NCBI GenBank assembly: GCA_948567375.1
Contig: OX419760.1
Coordinates: 21,266,001 to 21,330,000, forward strand
Source of the DNA: Lunularia cruciata
Lineage: Eukaryota > Streptophyta > Marchantiopsida > Lunulariales > Lunulariaceae
Direction: 5' to 3'
Length of the DNA stretch: 64,000 nt
The notes beneath the pieces are model-generated. The model saw only the letters and a list, made by a program, of their open reading frames with translations, was not told where the DNA came from and did not search any database. Positions 33,226-43,730 of this stretch are shown piece by piece. Within the stretch, counting starts at the first letter, position 1, and each line of letters opens with the position of its first letter. Position numbers and translations under genes: made by a program.

Positions 33226-34405
33226 TAGACCACGCTCACCTTGATGGACTTCAAGTTGACCACTCTCTCTAAAAACCACTGGTTGTGACCCAAGAATACC
33301 ATGTCCACTTGATCCATTGCTCCCAACATGTGCCTGAATCGTCTCAATAGGCACATGATTGACAAGTGTCTGAGTGATGATGCCTATCAAGTGCATCCTA
33401 CATTGCACTGCCAAACCAAGACTCACAATCCAAGTCAAACAATGTAGGTCCATAGCCTGACCTAACACTTGGATGCCTCTTACACTATTAGAAAAATGGT
33501 AATACTAGTGCAAAAACCCATTTCTTGCTCTTTCTCATTGGCATTCGGTCCCATCAACTATTGTAACTATGAGTCCCAAACTAGTCCAGGACCTCCCTCT
33601 TTAAAAGGATGGGAGCTTGAGAAACTCATAAGTGTGAGAAAAGCGGCTCTAGGCTATCCAACTAGGTTCACCACTGCCATATGTGACCTATCAACCACTA
33701 CCACCATCTAAGACTGACGTCCAACATCCAAGATATCATCAACAATGATGTGGTCTAGTTGTTGAATCCCATCATAAGCACGTTATAGAACCTCTTAAGG
33801 TAAGAGGTTTGTCCACCAAAGATGAAGATGATGAGCCCGTGATCCCACTCTAGCTACATCTAACAACATGGCAGGTTCCATCCAAGAATGGACCTGATGT
33901 ATACTCGCCACCACTCGGGTGCAAGAATCACCTATCAAAGGAACATTGTCCAAAATATCCTTTTGAAACGAATTGATGAACCTAGAGATATTATAGTATA
34001 CGTAACATCTCCCAAAACACACCAAAGCGGGGATCCTAAAGACCTAGATGTTTTCCAGTGCATGTATGCCCTTGACATGGCCATTTAAAAATCACCAAAT
34101 TAATAGGACTATGTCTCTCCAAAACCTACATCCCCAACAAGGAAATGTCTGCTAGTAGGGTCTTTTGGTAAACCTTGACTGCTGGCATCAGTAATAAATC
34201 AGGATACCAATCGGCCAAGTTGTGCCACATGATGTATAGAGACTTGCTTAGTAGTCTCATCTCTCTCTACATACAAGTACCTCTATACATGTATACCTGC
34301 CTAAAATGTGGTAGCTAGTCTAGTGCTAATCCCACCAAAAAACTCCAATATACATACTCTCTCTATTGGATACTGCCAAGTAATGAGTGTGGTATCCAAA
34401 GGTGT
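33226..34405 (-). pseudogene. DNMT3-like cytosine-5 DNA methyltransferase domain of element D1
   Basis: Motifs in canonical order on the minus strand: motif I VCILEFFGGIS (34331-34360, cofactor binding), RYLYVERDE (motif II-like), INLVIFKWPCQGH (motif IV, catalytic cysteine codon 34075-34077), DPRFGVFWEMLRIL, DNVPLIGDS (motif VI, ENV type with D for E), LLDVARVGSRAHHLHLWWTNL (motif VIII region; RAHR-R-WxNL in DNMT3), EGGPGLVWDS, and LGQAMDLHCLTWI (motifs IX-X). The order I to X is that of DNMT3, not the permuted order of plant DRM. About six in-frame stops precede a frameshift near 34020, and the part 33795-34025 is open. Position after protease inside a gypsy element points to capture by the retrotransposon. 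Confidence 0.8.
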
Positions 34406-34842
34406 TGTAACAATATGGAGTTTAGCGACAAAGTTAGTCGGACTTATGAAGTAGTACATAAGACAAATTAGCTTAGAATATTCTGGAAGTATCTAGGAAG
34501 CTTCTTGGAAAGCTTCTAGATAGCTTAGCTTGCACCGCAAGTAAGTAGCTTCTAGAAGGAAGCTTCTAGAAGCTTCCAACTAGCTTAGCTTGCACGTCAA
34601 GTAGGCGGCTTCTAGAAGGAAGCTTCTTGAGAAGCTTCTTGCGAAGCTTCCTAGTTAACTTGGCTTGCACTCTAAGAAAGTGGCTTGAGGAAGCTTCTTG
34701 AGAAGCTTCTCAAGGGCCTTGTATGCTACCTATAAATACCAAAGCCAAAGCTCATGCTAGGCATTTGGAGTTTTCCCTCATTCAAGTGTCCTAATGTGAA
34801 TTTCCATTCTCCTATTTCTCTCCTCGGTCTTGGTCTTTTACA
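34406..34842 (+). repeat. 5' LTR of B3
   Basis: Contains a perfect four-unit heat-shock-element-like motif GAAGCTTCTAGAAGCTTC at 34559-34576, more GAAGCTTC palindromes near 34620-34710 and a TATA box (CTATAAATACC at about 34731). Ends CTTTTACA, followed by primer site TTGGTATTAGAGC. Confidence 0.92.
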
Positions 34843-34855
34843 TTGGTATTAGAGC
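34843..34855 (+). promoter_or_regulatory. Primer-binding site of B3 (initiator Met tRNA)
   Basis: TTGGTATTAGAGC, one base from the canonical plant site. Confidence 0.85.
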
Positions 34856-35099
34856 AAGAATGGGATGGATGGAATTTATGGACCACCAAATCCACTTCCA
34901 CCAAACCATTGGGATTTTTGCGTCCAAATACTACCCAAGCATTGTTTCATACAATTCATCACCTCGCACTTTGGATAAGCTTTTCTGCATATGATCACCA
35001 TATCTGAGGAACCCTTGGTGCTTCTTGTTGTAACTTATGGAGAACGGTGGATGTGTTGTTTCTATGTGTTAATAAATTAGATAGATTGGGAGTGGTGTG

Positions 35100-35956
35100 A
35101 TAGAGTATCAACCATGGTGGAAATACCCAATGTTATCCTTGCTATGTAGCAACAAACCAAGCACCTTACTTGATTGTTGGATGAATGAGATCTTTGACAA
35201 CAAGAGCAGGTGGAGAGAGAACCAATTCAAGAAGGAGAAGATTGGATCAGATTTCCTAAATCCAAGGTATTTGAAGGCAAGAATCTTCCGGGTGTAGTGG
35301 AGTTTTTTGTGTTTGATTGTGAACGTTAATTTGAAGCTACCAATCTACAAGACGAGCAAAAACAAATCCTCTTGGCTTCTAGCCAATTGGATGGAGTAGC
35401 AAAGCTATGGTGGAGATTCCGAGTGGAGGAAGCTGAACAAAAAATTGTTGCACCAATCTTGACATGGGCAGAATTCAAGAGCGCAATAATGAGTTGGTTC
35501 CAAGCTAAAAATGCCACACGAGCTGCATGAGATAAGTTGGCAGAGTTGAAACAGATTGGCTCTGTAAGAAGTTACATCCCACAATTCCAAAACACCATCA
35601 TGCAAATTCCAAATATATTGGAAGGTGAAGCTCAAGATCAATTTGTGAAGGGCTTGAAGGCAAGAACCAAATTAGAGGTAACCATGCTAGAGCCACAACA
35701 CTTGGAAGAAGCCATGCGGTTGGCCAAAATTTTTGATTCCTTGGTGGCAACAACTTGGTCTCAACCTCGACCTCCACAGAGCCTACCAATACACTACACA
35801 CAAGTGAAGGAGCATTCACCAATGGAGATTGATGCCATTCAAGGGAGACCACTTGGCACGATAGATAGAGAGAAATTGCAACAAAATGGTGGTTGTTATT
35901 GTTGCCAATTGGGGCATCACATTGCCAAATGTTCACTCAAGAATGGACTACCTTGA
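35100..35956 (+). pseudogene. Family B gag (B3)
   Basis: The last 139 codons (35537-35956) are open: AELKQIGSVRSYIPQFQ, LEGEAQDQFVKGLKA, LEEAMRLAKIFDSLV, MEIDAIQG and an intact zinc knuckle CYCCQLGHHIAKC (C-x2-C-x4-H-x4-C). The upstream capsid half (35100-35536, e.g. LDGVAKLWWRFRVEEAEQ) is broken by stops and shifts. Confidence 0.88.
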
Positions 35957-36132
35957 CAAGTTGCCCTAGTGGAGGTGGTTGTGGAGCAAAATGATCAGGG
36001 AAACGAAGAATCCCTGTAGGAGATTTTGAGCCGCCTGCTGGGAGCTTGATTAGTTCCAATGGGATTGAAGGCTCGACCTATGCAAGTTTGCTTCACTTGC
36101 AAGGTACGATATCTAATTAGGGTTGTAGGATT

Positions 36133-36438
36133 TTGGTTGATTCTGGAAGTTCAAAGAATTGTATGTTTATGCAAGTAGCAAAGGAATGGGGTATTCCTAT
36201 CAAGCCAATGATTGGAAGTAGTTTGATGATGGTGGATGGTAGAAAGGGTTCTGCATTCCGCACCTTGCATCCTCTTACCTTCAAGATTGGGAAGGAGTAT
36301 TTGGAGTGTATGAGGTTTGTAGTGACATCTCTACACTATGATATCATTTTAGGTCTACCTTGGCTTGAACATCATAAGGTTCAATATGATTGGACTCGAT
36401 GCCAAATTCAAGTACAACACCAAGGTAGGAATTTCTGA
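36133..36438 (+). CDS. Family B aspartic protease (B3), open
   Basis: Open frame with active site VDSGSSKN at the start (D-S-G), flap region and DIILGLPWL near residue 79, then the closing strand VQYDWTRCQIQV. This is the usual retropepsin layout. The open frame begins just after a stop, so it is a fragment of the polyprotein. Confidence 0.85.
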   Translation: MVDSGSSKNCMFMQVAKEWGIPIKPMIGSSLMMVDGRKGSAFRTLHPLTFKIGKEYLECMRFVVTSLHYDIILGLPWLEHHKVQYDWTRCQIQVQHQGRNF

Positions 36439-36477
36439 TTATGTTGTTTGGCACCTCTGAGTAAGACACCTAAGAAT

Positions 36478-36660
36478 AGTCAATCCCAAGATGGGAAGTT
36501 TGTCGAGAAGGTAGCCATAGAGCAAACCTAGAAGGGAGATGAGTCCCAAGATGGGAATTTTTCCAAGAAGGCAACCAAGGAGCAAGCTTGGAAGAGAGAT
36601 GAATCACTAGAAGGGAAGTTTGTTAGTAAAGTAGCCATAGAGCAAGCTTTGGAGGAAGAT
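36478..36660 (+). repeat. Three 60-bp (20-residue) repeats of family B linker (B3)
   Basis: Same array as in B1: three charged units, each with an A-x-x-E-Q-A-W/L core. One in-frame stop is present in the first unit. Confidence 0.75.
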
Positions 36661-36813
36661 AAGTCTGTATTCATGATGTGGATCAAGCCAATTGCATAAA
36701 AACAATCTGCAAGGGGCCAAGAGCCTCATCAAGCAATGGTTGATCGGATAGTTAAGGAGTTTGCGGACGTGTTTCCGAATGATCTGCCAAAGGGATTACG
36801 TTCTGATTGAGGT

Positions 36814-37650
36814 ATGCACTTCAAGATCAAGTTATTGCTAGGGAGTACTCTAGTGAGTAGACCGATCTACTGGTTCTCACCAAAAGAGTTGGAGGAGTTG
36901 CAAACAACATTCACAGAGTTGTCGGAGAAGGACTTCATACAACATAGTACCTCTCCTTGTGGAGCCCCAATACTATTTGTTCCAAAAAAGGATGGAGGAC
37001 TTCATTTCTGTTTTGATTATTATGGGCTCAATAAGCAAATCATGAAAAATGCATATCCCTTGCCTCGGATCAATGACTTGCTTGATCAACTAAGTGGAGC
37101 ATGCTACTTTTCCAAGTTGGATCTTCATAGTGGCTATTGGCAAATTCCTATTGATAGAGAGGGTGTGCAAAAGACTGCCTTTTGCACAAAGTATGGGCAT
37201 TTTGAGTGGAGAGTTCTACCTTTTGGACTCACTAATGCTCTAGCAGTCTTCATGGATCAGATGCATCGGGTGTTGGATGAACTATTAAATTGGTCCATGG
37301 TAGTATTCTTGAATGATATCTTAATCTATTGCAAGACAGAGGTAGAACAAGTGAATCATGTGCAAGAAGTCCTAAGAGAACTACGACAATGGAAATTTTA
37401 CTACAAGAAGTCAAAGTGTGCCTTTTGGCATAAGGAGGTTACCTTCTTGGGGCATAAGATCTCATCAGAGGGGATCAAGATGGAAGAAGAGAAGATCAAG
37501 GCTATTATTGATTGGCCTATCCAGAAAGATGCTACAAAAGTACGGGCATTCAATGGATTGGCTAGCTTTTACCAACGGTTCATCCATTATTATGCTCATA
37601 TGGTTGCACCATTGACTGACCTCTTAGGAAAAAACTCAAGCTTCCATTAG
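36814..37650 (+). pseudogene. Family B reverse transcriptase (B3), one catalytic Asp lost
   Basis: 278 open codons include FVPKKDGGLHFCFDY, NAYPLPRINDLLDQL, LDLHSGYWQIPIDREG, FEWRVLPFGLTNA and the connection to FYQRFIHYYAH. The catalytic box reads VVFLNDILIY: the first of the two aspartates is asparagine. The frame is long but the enzyme would be inactive. Confidence 0.9.
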
Positions 37651-37689
37651 ACCACCAAGCATGAAAAAGCATTCCAGAAGTTAAAGCAT

Positions 37690-38110
37690 ATGGTGTCTTC
37701 AAGACCCATTCTTCAACCATATGATCCTCAACTACCTTGTGTGGTTGATTTTGATGCTTCTAACTTTGCAATTGGAGTTGTGTTACAACAAGAATTCCTA
37801 GATGGAATACATCCAATTGCCTTTGTGTCTCACCGACTAAATATAGCTGAAAAAAATTACTTTGCTGAAGATTAGGAACAACTTGCAATGGTATATGCCA
37901 CCAAGGCATGGAGACATTATCTCTTGGAGAAACAAGTGATCATGCAAATTGATCACAAGCCATTGTTGCAGACCCTACACTAGGAGCACATGAAGAGTTG
38001 ACATCATCGATCAGAAGAGGAACTCTAATTGTTTGACATCAAACTTGAGTACAAACTAGGTTGGTTCTATGTCAACCCTGATGCTCTATCACGACAACTT
38101 GATTTAAAGG
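37690..38110 (+). pseudogene. Family B RNase H (B3)
   Basis: Starts PCVVDFDASNFAIGVVLQQEF, PIAFVSHRLNIAEKNYFAED, then a stop and continuation with MVYATKAWRHYLLEKQVI, IDHKPLLQTLH and FDIKLEYK. Catalytic D-A-S, E-D and D-H positions are recognisable. Confidence 0.87.
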
Positions 38111-38259
38111 CTCTTCCTCTCATCATGGTAGCAATTACAATGGTGTCAATTGACCCCAAGGTCTATAACGAGTTTTGATCAGCTCTACAACAAGATCCCT
38201 TCTTCCAGATGGTACATGGTCGTTTGACATCATGTGACAAGGAGTACAACACCTTCTCC

Positions 38260-39240
38260 TTCAAGGAAGGCCTTCTATTCCATGCGGACCAGATCTATGC
38301 TCCTGCCAAAGGTGATCTTTGACTTGTGCGCCTTCAAGAAGCCTATGATTTACCAATAGTTGGTCACATGGGAGTGGACAAGACCCTAGACACCCTCTAA
38401 CGCCAATGGTGGTGGTGCAACATGACACAAGATGTTTGGGACTTTGTCCAATTGTGTGAGAGTTGTCAATGTAACAAGGCCAATAACCAAAAGCCGAGTG
38501 GACTCCTTTAGCCACTTCCCATTCCGGCTACTTGTTGGGAATATGTGAGCTTAGATCTCATCACCTCCTTACCCAAGACACAACAAGGTCATACAACAAT
38601 TGTGGTGTTTGTGGATAAGCTTAGTAAGCAAATCCATTTGGCACCAATGGTTGATACTGTGGATACTCCAACCTTGGTGCAACTCTACTTTGATAATGTC
38701 TTCAAACATTGTGGGATGCCATGTGTACTTATCTCCGATCGTGATCCTTGCTTCACCGGAAAGTTTTGGCAAGCACTCTTCCAACTACTTGGCACTAAGC
38801 TTGCTTTGTCCATAGCCTATCATCCTCAAACTGATGGACAAAATGAGTGTGCAAATTGCACCTTGGAAGATATACTTTGTGCCTTGTCAACATTCACCAT
38901 ACAAATTGGGATCAATGTCTTGTAGCTACAGAGTTTGCATACAATAATTTTAAACATGCAAGCAACGGATTCTCTCCTTTCTTACTCAATTTTGGCCAAG
39001 ATCTGCTTGTCCCAGATTGTTTTCTTGCTTCACCTCCATCTCAAGTCCTCCATACTTCAACCTTGTTGACCATGATCTACAAATCTCTCCAACAAGCCAA
39101 ATCTCATATCCTTGTTGCTCCGAATCGTCAAAAACAATATGCGGACCATCATCATTGTGATCTCACATTTGAAATTGGTGATAAAGTTATGTTATCCTCT
39201 AGTAATCTAACCCTCCCACTTGATACCCAAGTTTGTTAAC
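38260..39240 (+). pseudogene. Family B integrase (B3)
   Basis: Zinc part GHMGVDKTLDTL then CESCQCNKAN. The core MSLDLITSLPKTQQGHTTIVV (38545 onward) has VDKLSKQIHLAP, SDRDPCFTGKFWQALF and [14 protein letters not shown] (third catalytic residue E present). C-terminal part EFAYNNFKHASNGFSPF and the SH3-like segment up to 39239 lie in another frame. Confidence 0.9.
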
Positions 39241-39363
39241 TTGCCCCTAATTGGATAGGACTTTTTGATGTCACCCAAATTGTCCCTCATGTTGCTTATC
39301 AACTTGCCTTGCCTTGTCATATGCACATCCATCTTGTCTTTCATGTTTCCAAGTTGAAACCCT

Positions 39364-39620
39364 TTGTTCCTAACTCCTGTTCTTTCTCCTCTTGAGTCCA
39401 ACCTCCTCCTCCCCCTATCCCTATCAATGATCATGAGGAGTATAAAGTTGATCGTATCCTTGCACGTCGCCACATCCAACGAGGAAGCCGCCAACATACG
39501 GAGTACAAGGTCCTTTGGAAAGGATACTCCCTTCATGAGGCCACATGGGAATCTCTTTCTCATGTTCAAAATGCACAAATGGCCATCTAAGAATTCAAAG
39601 CTTCACTGGCGACGAGGACA
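39364..39620 (+). pseudogene. Family B chromodomain (B3)
   Basis: In the frame EEYKVDRILARRHIQ, EYKVLWKGYSLHEATWE..SHVQNAQM, then a stop before the last helix. Equivalent to B1 15376-15560. Confidence 0.82.
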
Positions 39621-39644
39621 TCACCAACTAGCGGCGGGAGAATA

Positions 39645-40056
39645 TGTAACAATATGGAGTTTAGCAACAAAGTTAGTCAGACTTACAAAGTAGCACATAA
39701 GACAAATTAGCCTAGAATATTCCGGAAGTATCTAGGAAGCTTCTTGGGAAGCTTCCCGGCTAGCTTAGCTTGCACCGCAAGTAAGTAGCTTCAGGAAGCT
39801 TCCAACAAGCTTAGGTTGCAAGTCAAGTAGGCGGCTTCTGGAAGGAAGCTTCTTGAGAAACTTCCTAGTTAACTTGGCTTGCACTCTAAGAAAGTGGCTT
39901 GAGGAAGCTTCTTGAGAAGCTTCTCAAGGGCCTTGTATGCTACCTAATAATACTAAAGCCAAAACTCATGCTAAGCATTCGGAGTTTTCCCTCATTCAAG
40001 TGTCCCAATGTGAATTTCCATTCTCCTATTTCTCTCCTCGGTCTTGGTCTTTTACA
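39645..40056 (+). repeat. 3' LTR of B3
   Basis: Starts TGTAACAATATGGAG after the purine tract GCGGCGGGAGAATA, ends CTTTTACA. It contains a perfect three-unit heat-shock-like motif TTCAGGAAGCTTC at 39790-39802, although the intervening bases differ from the 5' LTR. Confidence 0.92.
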
Positions 40057-41130
40057 ACTGTCAAGGTAATTGACTTTGGAGGCTCATCCTCACATTGGTC
40101 TCTTGGTGGCACAAAGGCTCCACTCCAAGCCTGTTGCACTAATTGATCTGCATGCTACTTCCTTGCCTCCTTTGAACTCCACAATGGAACATCCAAGGTA
40201 GATGGAACAATCCTTCTCGTATTCCAAATCTGAGTGATCTCCTCTGGTACTGGAGTATCCTTTGCATGGGTGTTCCCCTCCAAGAAATCACCAGGCCAAG
40301 TAATAGAACCATTGAAAGCTGAAACTAAAGCCACCATGGTCCCAAATTGTAGTGAGCCAAGACTGCCATTACTAAAGCATATTGGTAGGTGACATACTCA
40401 TCCCTCACCAGACTGCCAACCTGGTCTATAGGAGGTTGTCTCTTCTTGATAGTCAATATTGAAACCCATGGGGTACAACACTACTCCCTCAACTAGTACA
40501 TCATACAACTCAACTATGGTCATAATTGCTTGAACTCTCATCACAGAGCTATCAATTGGATGATCCAACTGAACTTAAACAACTAGTTCTCCACATGTGA
40601 TGTATTGTGTAGAACTACCACCTAGAGATGTTTGGATCTAAAATGGAAACCTCTCCATATCGGTCTTATGTAACTCTTGACCAATAATTGTAGCGTTCCC
40701 CAACAAAAAGGGATATGCACCAAAGTCAAGTAAGACCCTCTATGGTGTATAGACCTTTGCTGAAGGTCCTACCAAATGAAAAATCCCACTCTTGTTATCC
40801 AATAAGATAACCCTTGGTGTAAATTGTGCTTGCTCAAAGGCCAATCTAGCCGGTTATTCCTCCAATTTAGCCGTTTTTGCCTTCCATAAGCCATTGGTCA
40901 TAGAGCAGATCCTATGCTCCTCATCCAAGTCAGCTCCACTATCAACAACCTCTGCTCTAGTAGTAGGAACTACATCATCCCTTCTATCACAAAGCATGGT
41001 AGCTAATTGAAACATTGGGTCAATTCCCAATGTACACATGTCACTAGTTGAGAATAATAGAAAGCACATAATAAACTAAGCCGTCCTCAACATTGTGCTA
41101 GACTCAATTTGTGTACTAGTATGTGGTTGA
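40057..41130 (-). pseudogene. Family D protease region (D1)
   Basis: Minus strand: acidic linker, then an active-site-like strand RVLLDFGAYPFLLG (D-F-G-A in place of D-S-G-A, about 40725-40745), ATIIGQELH, VMRVQAIMTIVELYDVLV, VVLYPMGFNIDYQEET and the tail reading to PPRDQCEDEPPKSITLT at the B3 junction. The stretch after VLV differs from ordinary gypsy proteases. The frame enters the methyltransferase domain on the far side of B3. Confidence 0.7.
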
Positions 41131-41479
41131 CTAGTAGGTAGTCCATCTTGCACCCCATCACCACCTACCACATGTGCACTAGGATGTCTAGGAGCCATGG
41201 ATGTTGTCTATAGTGCCTCAAAGAGTGTAAAAGATTAGGGAAGTCTAACCTTTCTACTAGCCTCTCCTCTTTGTGGGTCCAACTCTATTGATGCTCCTCT
41301 AGGCTTTGGAACATGTATTACACTCCTAGTCATTATGGCAGATGTTTCCACATGTGTTGCTCTGCACATGAAATCCAAGGTGTCTCTATCACCAACATAT
41401 GAGGTAGAAGCCTCAAAACCCAAATCTGATCTCCTCTAAGTTATGGCTATGGTAGCTAATCTTTGCTCCAATTGCTCAA

Positions 41480-42510
41480 TGCAAGTAGCCATGGTTGTAT
41501 CAAAAGTAAGGGCAAGTAATGCACCCCTATTAGGTGTGGATCCTCCACCACTACCTCTACCACCTTGTCCTCCATGAAATGGAGCTCCTTTACTATTGGC
41601 CATAATAGCTCTACCACTGTTTAACTTAGGATGTAGGTCAAAGCATCGGTCATTGATGTGACCAAATGTATGGCAATGCTCACACTATCTTTGTGCTGGC
41701 TATGATGCACCAAAGATATCAAGGCCATTGCCTTGAGGGAACTCTCTCTTGTGATGAGGTCCACCATAAGTCCAACTAGCAACATCACCACTCATTGGCT
41801 ACTATTGACCTAACAATGAAGGTAAGGGTCTAGCTCCACTAGGCCTCCACTCGCTTCTAGGACCTAGGTTGTCCATCTTGTTCTCAAAAACTAACATGGC
41901 ATGGTGCACTTTGCTGCACTCTAGAAGAAGTAATTGTTGTGGATGAGGTCTCCTTACCAAATCCAAATGTCACCACTCTCTCCTCCACATGTTGAGCTCA
42001 ATATGCTTAGCCAAACCAAAGACCATTGCAAAAGTAGGCAAAGCAACCTATAACAATGTAGCATCATGGACTCTACATTGCAACTCCTTATCCAATATCC
42101 CATACCAAAATTGGACTGCTTGGGCATTAGTAACTCCTTGAGTAAAATTGATCAGCCATCCCATGTGAGTGTATGCCTTGTGTAGGCTCTCTCCAGCCCT
42201 CTATTGGAAATCTTGCAAGCTCCTCAGCTTGTCAATCCAAACTCCTTATTAGTTTTGCCTCAAACACTGGAAAAATTCTACCATGGAGTTAAACCCCGAT
42301 ACTACAACACCTCTTGTTGTAGTACCTCCACTCGTAATAGTACCATCTCCAAGAGATCCACCAATGCTACTAGAGTTAGAACTTGTAGGTATGGCCAATC
42401 TTTCCCTAGAATCTAAGCTTGAAGTAATGGAGACATAGTTTGGAGACCAATATTATCTCCATAGCTCAATCTCCTCCAAGTGAGCTCTCTTGAACTCAAG
42501 ATAATTGTCC
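41480..42510 (-). pseudogene. Family D gag, C-terminal part with zinc knuckle (D1)
   Basis: Minus strand: EFKRAHLEEIELW directly after the A4 insertion point, then LVNFTQGV/NAQAVQFWY and VFGLAKHIELNM capsid-like pieces in shifting frames, and the zinc knuckle CEHCHTFGHINDRC followed by FDLHP at about 41640-41700. A glycine-rich stretch follows. Confidence 0.78.
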
Positions 42511-43205
42511 TATGAGCAAGCTTGTCTCTCACTCAAGATAAACCTCTGATGGCTATTATGGTAGCGCACCATGGACTAAGAAGGCAAGGAACCCCAACTC
42601 CATCATACTCCTCCAAGGCTAACACTCCAAGACTCAAGACATTGCTCACCAGAGAACTCAATGAAAGAGAGAGATAGTTGCAAATGAAAGGATGATGAGT
42701 ACCTCCTCACCCCTTGTTTATATACTTGTGAAATAGTTACGTACCAAAGTTACTAATTACTGTAGTAACTCAAGTTACTAGACTAAAAGTCAAATAAAGT
42801 GAAAAAATAGAAAGGAATATCCATGCATATGGGCATATTCCCCTAAGCATGTGGTCTTATCTTGACCCAACCACTAAGTTAAGGATTCCTTCACATGGGC
42901 TATCCTTGGACTATAGAAGAATCCAACACAAAAAGGCTTGCGGGCCCAAGAGTTCTCAATTCGTTCCTCAAAGCCAGACACCCAAGAATAATATCAAGTC
43001 AACACACTAGAATCCAAAATAGTGGTGCTTGTCTTTTCCACTTCCTCTAAAGTAAGGTCCCCACTATCTTAGCTATAACTAATTTTAGCTAATCATGACT
43101 AATGTAGAACCATCCTTTTATCTCTATATAAATAATATCTCTCAAGTACTTGTAATACCAAACTAAATATCACAATACCATACACATGCACAAATGGGTG
43201 TTATA
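42511..43205 (-). repeat. Solo LTR of family A (A4) inside D1 gag
   Basis: 695 bp, full-length homologue of the other A LTRs, no internal region. It splits the D gag codons for PPMD and NYLEFK. Directly flanked by GTCC on both sides (42507-42510 and 43206-43209). The D reading frame closes perfectly if LTR and one GTCC are removed. The end base pairs are mutated (TG to TA). Confidence 0.92.
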
Positions 43206-43730
43206 GTCCATTGGCGGACCTTCCAAATGCTGAAACAACCCCTTCCACACCATGAAAGGTATGAAAAAAGTCAGGTTCTACATGTACTTTAGATCACACC
43301 AACTACCAAACTCTTGGATAAAGTCATCCAACTCAATAGTACGTATTGTACTAGAGTAACAATTGGGACCTTTGGAGGCCCTATAAATCTTGTCCATTTC
43401 CTACAACAATGGTGCGGACATACCAAGTGCACTCTTGACTAAATCAGCTTGTGTCAAACTCTGATTCAGAGTCAATCTCCTCCCTTACTGGGACATGAGA
43501 TACAAGCTAATAACGAGTACCACTCTGAGTAAACCCACAACATACTGCAACACTTTCTCATCTAGAATCCCCAAAGAACATCATCATGACAAAGAAACTA
43601 AGAATTGCAATCCGCAATTGGAACCGCCGCAAGTACCCCACCAAGTGCCAATTCCACCAAGAGCCAACACCACCAATTGAACTTCACTAATCAATGTAGC
43701 TCTAACTACAACAACTACACTAGGTGAAAG
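43206..43730 (-). pseudogene. Family D gag, N-terminal part (D1)
   Basis: Minus strand: SLTQADLVKSALGM, EMDKIYRASKGPNCY, TIELDDFIQEFGSWCDLKYM and TFFIPFMVWKGLFQHLEGPPMD. This is a Retrotrans_gag-like capsid start. One stop after KYM is visible. Confidence 0.75.

Larger units (their letters stand above)
34406..40056 (+). mobile_element. Chromovirus family B, near-complete copy B3 nested in D1
   Basis: LTRs 34406-34842 and 39645-40056, primer site, gag, protease, 3x20-residue linker, RT, RNase H, integrase and chromodomain all present. Flanks GGTGT (34401-34405) and ACTGT (40057-40061) are probable decayed copies of one 5-bp target duplication (3 of 5 match). It has longer open frames than B1 and is the best template for the family. 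Confidence 0.92.

Noticed and set aside
33226-34405. Host plant DNA methyltransferase gene (DRM or CMT).
   Set aside because: Motif order is I to X, not permuted as in DRM; no chromodomain or BAH as in CMT; and the frame joins a retroelement protease across B3.
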